From Phallusia fumigata (Eukaryota; Chordata; Ascidiacea; Phlebobranchia; Ascidiidae), in the NCBI GenBank assembly GCA_008931825.1, contig QXVZ01021878.1:1-20607 (forward strand): 20,607 bases of DNA, in the 5' to 3' direction. The position numbers were made by a program, and so were the translations under genes. The notes beneath the pieces were generated by a model. It ran no database searches. It saw only the letters and a program-made list of their open reading frames with translations, and was not told where the DNA came from. Positions within the stretch are counted from its first letter, which is position 1. Every line of letters starts with the position of its first letter. Positions 11,201-19,600 of the stretch are shown here, in pieces.

Positions 11201-12128
11201 TCATGTTATATATAACACAAATTCTGCTAGGTCATTTTCTGTACTCAAGTGTTGGTAATATAGGTGGTTAGTGACATAACTGTTACATAATGGTACATAA
11301 TAGAATGTTACTAACATAAATGTCACCTTTGGCATTTAATTTACTGTGGTAATGACAAACATAATTTATGATGGTGTCCTGTAAGCTTGCCCTAATTAAA
11401 CACTATTGTGGTCTCTAGGTGATCAGAAACTTAAAACAATCATGGTCAGCTTGTTAGTACAGTTAAAGTCAGTTGCCCTGTGTTTTTGATATTGTGGGGT
11501 TCCAATACCTTTAGCGTCTCTCAAGTTTTCTTAAACAAGAAACTGGAGCAGCCAAACTTGATGTTAACAACTTGGCAGAAATGAAACAAAGCTAAAACAC
11601 ATTTAAGGGCCTAAGAAGCCAACCAATGGATAAACTGAGGTAAACAACTTCAGATGCCCATCTACCATTTGCAATAATGTAAAATTTGGCCATTCTTTCT
11701 ACACATCAAACTGTAAACCAAAAATATTAAAAACAACATAAAAAACAATATCTGTTTACTTCAGAACTGGACTATAACAAGGCATAACAACAGTTATTTT
11801 ATATTCACACCTAAAAATTGTCTACAACTTACGGATTTAAAACATCAGGTCCTCGTCCGGAACAATCAATAGGATTTAGTTCATCTTGAGGAAATGCATG
11901 TGTCATATAGCTGTCATAGCCAAAGTAAAACATGTTTTTGGCGTCCTCCTTGCTTTTAAGTCGGTCGACTTCTGGGAAGTGACGATATTTTTCCCCATAG
12001 TAGTTGCCCCAAAATTCGTTGAGAAAAAGTTCATCTTCGTTTAGAATCGTTGTGCTTGAGTCATTGTTGGCAGTCGTATATTGGACAAACAGTGTGGCGA
12101 TTAGCCAGCACAAATACTTAACAAACAT
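5126..12128 (-). CDS. EDEM1: EDEM1 orthologue, ER degradation-enhancing alpha-mannosidase-like protein (GH47), 12 coding exons
   Basis: EDEM1 binds or trims misfolded N-glycoproteins in the ER lumen and passes them to ERAD. Joined exons (minus order) are 12128-11833, 10898-10826, 10619-10516, 10240-10069, 9960-9777, 9142-9051, 8687-8605, 7757-7637, 7010-6840, 6300-6130, 5806-5639 and 5227-5126. They total 1737 nt, giving 578 residues and a TGA stop, with GT..AG at every intron and phases that fit throughout. The protein has an N-terminal signal, then one GH47 domain (about residue 45 to 515), then a short basic tail. GH47 residues in place: E154 (in VFETNIR), D299 (in [10 protein letters not shown]), E422 and E425 (in LRPELIEST), and T509 (in FTTEGH). 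The stretch [20 protein letters not shown] is almost that of human EDEM1, which favours EDEM1 over EDEM2 or EDEM3. At 578 residues it is shorter than the human protein (657), mainly at the N terminus. N-glycosylation sequons occur at N22, N110, N127, N147, N224 and N538. Family call is very secure; exon edges were assigned by eye. Confidence 0.95.
5228..5638 (-). other. EDEM1: EDEM1 intron 11, open in frame with exon 11
   Basis: From the exon 11 donor the frame stays open for 98 codons, ending with a stop at 5342-5344. The part at 5440-5560 is GC-richer than typical introns of this gene. Skipping this segment gives an exon 11 to 12 join that matches the vertebrate EDEM1 tail, so it is treated as intron. 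Retention, or a cryptic exon, cannot be excluded. Confidence 0.5.
5639..5806 (-). CDS. EDEM1: EDEM1 exon 11: end of GH47 domain with the calcium-site Thr
   Basis: This exon encodes residues 490-545. It starts LFDFENPLH and carries [10 protein letters not shown], where T509 corresponds to the GH47 threonine that binds the structural calcium ion. The donor is GTAAAT. The reading frame stays open for a further 98 codons into the intron (to 5342), so retention of this intron would give a different C terminus. Confidence 0.9.
6462..6710. repeat. Spaced 26-bp direct repeat in EDEM1 intron 9
   Basis: AGAACTATTTGGGCCAGTAT at 6462-6481 continues as TTTTT to 6487. It recurs at 6685-6710 with one difference (G to A). 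The copies are 223 bp apart. Possible remains of a dispersed repeat or a local duplication. Confidence 0.6.
6840..7010 (-). CDS. EDEM1: EDEM1 exon 9: RPELIEST catalytic base region
   Basis: This exon encodes residues 376-432 as exactly 57 codons, in phase at both ends. It begins VLNGDIEEA and ends ESTYLLYR. E422 and E425 in LRPELIEST are the GH47 base and metal-site glutamates. The donor GTAAGA follows AGG. Confidence 0.93.
9051..9142 (-). CDS. EDEM1: EDEM1 exon 6: [10 protein letters not shown] active-site segment
   Basis: This exon encodes residues 277-307. It carries the conserved run [20 protein letters not shown]299 is the GH47 active-site aspartate. The acceptor is TTTTAAG and the donor GTAAAC on the minus strand. 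Codon 277 (Gly) is split with exon 5. Confidence 0.92.
10516..10619 (-). CDS. EDEM1: EDEM1 exon 3: catalytic acid motif of GH47
   Basis: This exon encodes residues 124-158, beginning VLGNATEF and ending VQVFETNIR. The Glu of VFETNIR (E154) aligns with the GH47 general-acid glutamate, and the Arg (R158) is also family-conserved. The donor is GTAATG. The last codon is completed by the next exon, which gives [10 protein letters not shown], matching vertebrate EDEM1. Confidence 0.93.
10899..11832 (-). other. EDEM1: EDEM1 intron 1 (934 bp)
   Basis: This is the longest EDEM1 intron, between GTAAGT at exon 1 and TTGTTCAG at exon 2. I see no gene, clear mobile element or structured RNA in it. The other long introns (7011-7636, 7758-8604, 9143-9776) are likewise blank to my reading. 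Confidence 0.7.
11833..12128 (-). CDS. EDEM1: EDEM1 exon 1: signal peptide and start of GH47 domain
   Basis: This exon encodes residues 1-98 plus two bases of codon 99. Residues 1-20 look like a cleavable signal peptide (hydrophobic core [11 protein letters not shown], then a TTAN region), fitting an ER-lumenal protein. The GH47 domain opens near residue 45 with the conserved [20 protein letters not shown] run and a conserved Cys before GRGPD. The donor reads GTAAGT on the minus strand. The ATG lies about 80 bp below a TATA box. An out-of-frame upstream ATG overlaps this start. Confidence 0.93.
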
Positions 12129-12154
12129 ATGGCTGATTTTTGTTTTTTGCTCAT
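12101..12154 (-). promoter_or_regulatory. Overlapping upstream ORF on the EDEM1 leader
   Basis: An ATG at 12152-12154 with A at -3 (ACA-ATG) opens a 17-codon frame that ends in TAA at 12101-12103. The frame is out of phase with EDEM1 and overlaps its start codon by 28 nt. If the transcript begins near the TATA-predicted site at about 12180, ribosomes would meet this ATG first. Trans-splicing of a leader below 12154 would remove it. The ORF is seen; a role in translation control is inferred. Confidence 0.4.
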
Positions 12155-12207
12155 TGTAACATGTTTCTTATATGATCCAAGTGCCTGAATACCAACTGAT
12201 TAGTTAG

Positions 12208-12214
12208 TTTTATA
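12208..12214 (-). promoter_or_regulatory. EDEM1: Candidate TATA box of EDEM1
   Basis: TATAAAA on the minus strand lies 80 bp above the EDEM1 ATG, which would put transcription start near 12180. It is the only good TATA match in the first few hundred bases upstream. Position and sequence are seen; use as a promoter is inferred. Confidence 0.45.
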
Positions 12215-12507
12215 AGGAATTGCAAGAAGTTACAGTCAGACATTACATTTTATACATATGCCACAAGAACTCTGGTCAAGAAACAGATGTATCAAGACAT
12301 CTGTATGTTGTTAACAAGACTTTTCAATTAAATTTAAAGTTACTGTAAAATTATTTGGGATAAGTAACCCAGCAAGTGGCTATAAAAAATTGCTTTACAG
12401 CTTGACAACTGGTAATAAGTTTGTCAGTAATATAAGCGTGTGGGTGTATAATTAATGAAATTGAACAGAACAAAACCAAAGAATATAAAAGCAAAAAGCC
12501 AATATGA

Positions 12508-12631
12508 TTTTGTGAGCTGCAGACAGTGCACACTGTTTTGACCTGTAAGGTCTCATCAGTGCAGCTGGTGACAGGACATTGGATGAGACCTTACAGGTCG
12601 AAACAGTGTGCACTGTCTGCAGCTCACAAAA
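12508..12631. repeat. Near-perfect 50-bp inverted repeat (foldback hairpin) between the two genes
   Basis: Arms 12508-12557 and 12582-12631 are reverse complements over 50 bp with a single T/G difference (12539 against 12600). They surround a 24-nt loop. A transcript from either strand could fold into a stem of about 50 bp. A 14-nt word, ACAAAACCAAAGAA, occurs at 12470-12483 and again at 12626-12639, overlapping the outer edge of the right arm. It could be a foldback/MITE insertion, a replication-slippage palindrome or a small-RNA precursor; the sequence alone does not decide. Confidence 0.9.
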
Positions 12632-13550
12632 CCAAAGAACTTTTAGAACCAGAGAAAGTTTCAATTCGTTTGAAGTTAAGGTGTGTAACAACGTTGACAA
12701 CAGCATATTCAACATTTAAAAGTAAAAATATCAATAAACAAAAGCTTTTACTTTGTATTATTTGTTTTCTTTTCTTCTCACCACCTGTTCACTATAAACA
12801 TAGAAAGTACATCACTCATGTGGCCCTTACTTTGCGTAGCAGCTCCCGTTATACCAATTATGTCGTAAAAACCGCTCGGTACTTTTATGACGTGTGCACA
12901 AAAGTAGAGAAAGCAAAGTATTGGGTTTTTATCAGACGTCATTGTTAAATTAAAATTATTGTTAAAATATGATTTCTATTTTACAATGAAATAAAGTTTA
13001 TGGTGAGGAAAAATTATATTCTACAAAAGTTTTTACTAAGTTACTATAAGTGTAATCTTTAAATTATATTCCTTTTAATTTTCCCGAATTACAATTGTTT
13101 CCCACTTACATATTTGCTTTAACAATTTTTGCACTAAATAAATTGAAGTAAACGTTAGCTTTACTCTTTGGTTAGCAACAAGATGCACCTTTGCCCAACC
13201 AACAATTATGAAAACTGTTGCGAACCACAACCATTGGCAAATCCAAAAGTGACATCAATAGCAAAAACAAAAACAAAAAACATTTACCTTGGGGGAAAAA
13301 CCCAAAAAGCAACATTTTTATGCATGCGTGATTTGTTTTATTTTCAGTTGTGATTATCTTGCGCTGGCAAAGGTAGGTCGCAGTTGGTTGTTGCAAACAC
13401 AAATGCTGTTTAATGGGTTGGCCACCGAATTTGTACCAAAATATAAAGTACACAAATTAAAAACATGTTATGGTCGTAGAGTTCATTTTTAAGTGATTAT
13501 TTTTGCTTAATTTTATTTGCGTTTTTTGAAAATACGAAAAAGTGCGTTCT

Positions 13551-13560
13551 TAGATTTCAG
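13551..13560 (+). promoter_or_regulatory. Possible trans-splice acceptor ahead of the AOX/XDH-like start
   Basis: An acceptor-like TAGATTTCAG ends 53 nt above the ATG with no matching upstream exon in view. Ascidians add a spliced leader to many mRNAs, so this could be the leader addition site. It could equally be the acceptor for a non-coding 5' exon. The TAG at 13551-13553 is the in-frame stop that bounds the coding frame upstream. Confidence 0.25.
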
Positions 13561-13613
13561 TTATAACTACTTTGGTTAACGTTCTTGTTCAAAATCATCA
13601 GAGTTCAGATTTA

Positions 13614-16600
13614 ATGATGGAAGAATGCAAGGTCTTGAAGACGTCTGTGGTATCTTTTGTTGTAAATGGAAAAGCATACAAAGGTTTGTAATTTATTTAC
13701 AATATATTTAAAAAGTCTAATCGTACACAAACTTAGACAACTATATAGGTTTCAAAAACATTATTTCAATCTACTTGTAGTAAACAATGTCGATCCGATG
13801 ATGAAATTTAACACCTGGCTCCGATCCCAGCCCGGACTCACAGGAACAAAGATCATGTGTGAGGAGGGAGGATGCGGATGTTGCACAGTTGCAATGGAAT
13901 CGAAGCCTGGACATGTTATGGCTGTCAATTCAGTATGTTTTTAAATTGTCCAATTTGGGAACACAAGACACAGACTTGAAGAGTAATTTTATTAAAAACA
14001 TAGAGCTGGTTTAAAGTGAATACAAAGAGTGATGCATAAACTTTAACAATCACTGGTTTGCTATTAGGTGTAAAAGTATGAAAAAAACTTGTACAGTTTG
14101 TAGCAATTTTTTTTATTTTAGTGCTTGCTGTTGCTTGGTTCTGTTGACGGATGCAAAATAACTACAGCCGAAGGGATCGGTTCCCGACGTGATGGATTCC
14201 ACAAAGTTCAGTCACGCTTGGCCGACTTTGGGGGATCACAATGTGGTTATTGCACCCCCGGTTTTGTCATGAACATGTACAGGTATTTTTTTGCTACAAC
14301 AAAAAAAAAATGCTTAACACCCAACAAGCTCAATGTTTTTTAATGAATCAAGTAACTTTACACTACGTCATCTTTCAAATGACTTAATTTTAGTTTCTCA
14401 AATTTTTATTATCAAAACAATTTCATTTTCAAATTATGTAATTGCAAATTATTTTTCAGTCTTTTGCATGAAAAACCATCCCCAACACAGCAAAATATTG
14501 AAGACAGTTTTGATGGAAATATATGTCGGTGCACTGGATACAGACCAATATTGGATGCTATGAAATCGTTTGCTTCAGATGCTGATCCAAAACTGATAGA
14601 GAAGTGTGGTGATATTGAGGTTATTATCATGCATTTATTTAAGCACTTCCAAAAATATGTTTTTATATCTTCCAAAAATTCACTGAATTTAAATAAATCT
14701 ATTAATAACCTGTTAACTGTGTTCCTATATCTTCACCATGGTTTCTGATTTAAAATTAAAGTATTTTTTTAACTTAATCCAAATACAGTTCTGCTCTGTA
14801 ACTTGAAGTAAGGTTGCTTTAAATTTTACCTTAAGAATGTGCAAAAGCCAACCTGGGATTAGAACCAGCAACCTGTTAATTTGTGCTATCCCATTCACCT
14901 AACTTGTGGCATGAAATTAATTTAAAACCTTTAATTTTTTACCTTAAACAGGACTTGGTTAATCCCAAGTTCCGAAATGGATGTGCAAATGGGTCAAGAC
15001 TCCATTTCCAGTGTCTGAAAATAGAAGGGGACACAACATTTATTCGACCAACAACACTTGATGAATTAAAACAGATACTAAGGTCAAACCCAACTGCAGA
15101 GCTTGTGTGTGGAAACACGGCATCAGGTTTGTTAAAACATTCTGAAAAATGTACAAAACAGGTCACTCGACACTGTAAGTTTTGTAGTTTTGCGTTAATC
15201 AGCTGCTTGCTGAAAAACATGTCCACACTTTTTGTATCTTTTGAAGTTTAATATCAATTTTTTTGGTTTGTTTTTGCTTGTTATTTGTAAATTTAAAGCA
15301 CATACATAAGAAAAATTCAAGTTACTCAGTTTGGCTTGTCATTTTTTCTGTTTAATGTATTGCAATAATGTTTTGCAATTTTTGTTTCTACTTTGTTAGA
15401 AATATTTGTAAAATCTAACAGATTTCCGTGCATCATAGGGGTCTACAAACGAAAATGCAACCCAGAAATAATTGTGGACGTGTCCAAAGTGGAAAAACTA
15501 AAACACATAGATGAGTCCGATGATTGCTTCAGGTTTGGTGCGAGTGTCACTTTAAACCAATTGATCCAGGCTTTATCTGCGGAATCTGCATCAAGTTTGT
15601 GCAATGGACTTGCAAATCATATTACAAAAATTGCTAGTGTTCCAGTAAGAAATGTAAGTATTACAAAGTTGTTTAAATATTCACACTAGCTGCCAGTATC
15701 AACGCATTTTGCACTTGGTGATTTTGATGTTTAACCTGCTCAAACCTAATTTGAAAAGCTTTATTGGACTTTGATAAATAAGTTGTGAGTGGAATTAAAC
15801 ATCAGTCAATGTGGTAATGATTTTGCTCCATATTATGATATTTGAGCAATATAAATCTACAAAAACATGTTTTAAATCATAAACAAAAGCAACATAGATG
15901 ATACTGTGATAATACCCATAGGTGGATCATTGCAAACTACCCTCAAAATGTACAAATGGTAGTAATATATCTGTAACAGTCTTTCAATGTTTTTTACAAT
16001 TTATCACATGTTTAAAGGCTGTACACCGCAGGATTTTTCAACTGAAGGTTTAACTTAAATTTGTTGTCCAAATGGACTACAAACCAATCGGTATCGTTTA
16101 CCAAACCATCATGGCCCCAGTCAATTTTAAATTAAACAAATGGTACAATAAATATTAGCCAGATATAAGATTTGCACTACAAATAAACCAGGTTACACTG
16201 CAGTCTGGCTGAGACTTCACTTAATTCGACAATGGTCTATTAGGACGTGACCCTCCAAATGCAAACAAAGCAATTTAGAGTGTGAGATTGTTTACATAGA
16301 ATGCACTGCTGATTTATCACATGAGAAATCAAATCGCCTGCTAGAATTGAAACTGGGATATACAAACCCTAAATTAATATAGTAACTGGCAATTCTTAAG
16401 CATAAAAATTTCGCCCTATAGAAGATCGCTTTTATTAGGCAGCTGGATTTATTATCTGTGAATTTATTGGGTGAATTTCAATGCACTTACATTTTTACAG
16501 CCCAGAGTTTCAGCCAAAGTAAAGTAAACATCCCAAATTTTCAGTCCATTTCCCTCTGAAGGTTTTTTCAGCATTTTTGCTCTTAAAGTGTTTTTGATAC

Positions 16601-19600
16601 TGATAATGTCAAAGTCTTTGGGAAAAATTGCATAAGTCCAAAACTAGTCTATGTTATATTTTTGTGGTTGACATATTTACTTTTTACATAGTTGGGCTCG
16701 TGGGCTGGAAACCTGATGACGAAGTATCAACACAAAGAGTTTCCCTCCGATATGTTTGTTCTTTTGGAAGCCGCCCAAGCTTCTATTGAAATCTTTGATG
16801 TTTTCGACGATCGAAACTTGCATTGTTCAGCAAGTGAACTCTTTGAAATCGACATGAAAAATAAGGTGAATAGCAAACACAATGTGTTCTGAAAAGGCGC
16901 TGATTTGAAGCAATTGTTACTTGTTTACCACTGTTTGTTTCATTACTGCTTTGTTGGCCTAAACCAGGGGTGCTGGACCTATTTAGTACTGCTGGCCACA
17001 TGAATTGCCCAACTTTATGGAAGGTCCTCAAAAATGGCTGTTATGTCACGAAAATATCAAGTGGTTGAATATGTGGCAATTTTTAAAACAGTTTGACATC
17101 TTAATATGGTTGAATGTTGAATATAAATAGCGATAATAATGGCCTATTCATCTCAAGGGGATACTTATACGTAAACACTTAAAGGTTTTGACTTTTGATG
17201 TTATGTTATGTACTTTAACAAAATTCTGATGCGGGCCACATTAAAAAGTCAAGGAGGGCACAGGTTTCCCACCTCTAGCCTGAAGATCATGTGAATAAGT
17301 TATGCCTGTAATAAATTGGCAACAGAGTCATATTTGAAACATCACAGTCAAATCTGTGTTATGCACACAGTGCTGCAATCCTGCAACTGAGGAAATGGTA
17401 TAAACATGTTTGATGATTGATATACAATGTTATTGACATCAAAGGATGTGTTTTGCAGTACATTTCTTTACAGCACTTCCTTTGCAATTCTCATTATATA
17501 CATGTCGAGTTAACATGACATGCTGTCAGCTGGTTTGACTGACCTCTTTTAGTTGTCAAAGTCAAGTTTGTAAATCAGGAATGGGGAATCTATATAGCAC
17601 TGCGGGCCACATGAATTGCACAACATTACAGATGGACCTCGAAAAATTGGATGTTACATCATAAAAATAGCAAACTGTTTGACTTTGAATGTCCAAACAC
17701 TATTAGTTAGTATGTAACCTTTGACAAAAACATTGAACTGAAGTGTTAAATCCTTTTTTTATTTGAAAATTTCTACATCATCCATAAAACTAACACTTTT
17801 TAAACTTAAATTTTGCAGATGATCATACAAATGACATTGAAAAAAGATTCAAAAAGTATTTTTAAGTCTTACAAGATTATGCCGAGAGCTCAGGTAAACA
17901 TTATAAACTGTTAAGATCAGTACCCTTTTCAGAGGGCATTTGTGTTAAGTTTTCATCTTGCTATAGAATTGGATTGTTGTAACATAAGACAGATTTCTCA
18001 TTTAAATCAGGGATTCTTCTACTTATGGGTGGTGGAGAGTGTCATGTAAGATTTTTAGCAAGGGTGCTAGACCCAGAGTTAGAAGGAAAGTTCTATTGGG
18101 TATGCAAAAATCAAAGAAAGTGCGTTTAAGTGATAAAAACGAGATGCGTGTTTGTATCACTGATTTTGAATGCGTACACCGAAAATGTCTATGGATCCCT
18201 ATTGGAAACTATTAAAGCTAGCTGAGTTGGCTGTTTTAAATGCTTTCAATAAAGTTTGTATGTTTTTATGTTGCAGAATGCCCATGCTTATGTGAATGCT
18301 GCTTTTAAAGCTAAGACCTGCGAAGGCAAATTTACAGATTCACCTATTTTAGTTTTTGGTGGAATTTCTAAAGATTTTGTACATGCTAAAAGAACTGAGG
18401 AATTTCTGAATGGAAAAACAATTAACTCGAATGGCATATTTAAAGGTAAACTTGAAATTAAGAAGCAATTACATTACAACACAGCATGATGGAATATGCT
18501 TGTTGAAAGAGGTTTAAACATATCTAAGTTGCGTCCAAGAATCATTCAACACTTTCTTTCAATAATGAGCATCTTTTATGATACATACAACATACTCATG
18601 CACCCTTGATCAATAATGGCTACATTTTAGTTCTTAAAGGCTTCATAATACAAATGGGGGGAAAATCTTAAAGGCTTCATATTACACTAAGCATGCTTGG
18701 CCAAACAGAATTATTACAGTTTTGTTTAAGATTTACTCTTTCAACTTGTACATAGCTAAAACACTGGACTTTTATAATCGATGGACGTTAAATTGCTACA
18801 TGTTTGCATTTGTTTTTGTGATATGTTGCAACTTCCTGCATAGACTTTGAACATTATCAACTTGGCATTGTGTTGCATCGTGCTTCGCTTATGAACACAA
18901 GAACGTGATCAGTTTGATGTGACGTTGCAACAATGTTACAGGAAACAGAAACCTCATGGTCGAAAGAACAACTTCAAACAAATATAGGGACAAAACTTAC
19001 CAAAGGCTATTCTCGAACATAAATTTAGTAACACTAACCTCTCTCATGATAAATTGGTAAATAAGGTTGGAGAATAACATTATGGTTGGTAAACAAATAT
19101 CAAGAAAAGAAATCATTTTTAACTTTATGAAGTTGTTTGAAATAAATAAACAAATAATGAACCATTTTACTTTTTTAACATGCCTACAAATTTGTTTCCA
19201 AATCTTTAGATGACTTTAAAGCTTTGGCCATATAAGTATTCTTGATTACTAATGCAAATCACTTTAGACTTTTTAATTGATTGATTAATAAGTTTTATTT
19301 TTGTCTTTAGTTTATCATTACAAAACAAATTTGAATGTTAGTACTAAAGTTTTTCATCATCAAAAATATTTGTTGCCATCTTGTTGTGCAAAGAGTCTTC
19401 AGAATTCAATTAAATTCGAAACTGAAGCTATTTTCTTTATCTGCAGAGGCTTTATCCATTCTGTCATCAGAAATTCAACCTGTACAATTCGATGCTGTTG
19501 ATGCAACTGTCAAATACAAACATGATTTGGCTATGGGTCTTTTTTACAAGGTATTTCAACAACAAATTATTTTTTTGGGAAATGGGGTTCTATATAAATG

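Larger units (their letters stand above)
12215..13613. promoter_or_regulatory. Divergent spacer between EDEM1 and the AOX/XDH-like gene
   Basis: This is an AT-rich spacer of about 1.4 kb that should hold both promoters. Seen in it: the hairpin at 12508-12631; TGACGTGT at 12888-12895; GACGTCA at 12935-12941; TATAAAG at 13442-13448 ahead of the plus-strand gene; and a 3' splice-acceptor-like TTAGATTTCAG ending at 13560. I found no convincing coding exon. Reading frames here of up to 140 codons have no recognisable protein features and partly cover the inverted repeat. Confidence 0.5.

Noticed and set aside
12526-12948. 140-codon plus-strand frame in the divergent spacer
   Set aside because: Its first part is one arm and loop of the inverted repeat, and the rest is low-complexity intergenic sequence. 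No protein features.
14855-14910. Functional tRNA gene
   Set aside because: B-box and A-box likenesses exist, but there is no stable acceptor or anticodon stem.
15400-15438. Extra 13 codons at the start of oxidase exon 6
   Set aside because: They would split the conserved GNTASGVYKR flavin loop; the downstream acceptor restores it. Kept only as an alternative-splicing question.
18008-18201. Possible hAT-like element in oxidase intron 8 (CAGGGATTCTTCTAC and a reversed TAGGGATCCATAGAC)
   Set aside because: The end repeats are short and the flanking octamers match at only 4 of 8 positions.
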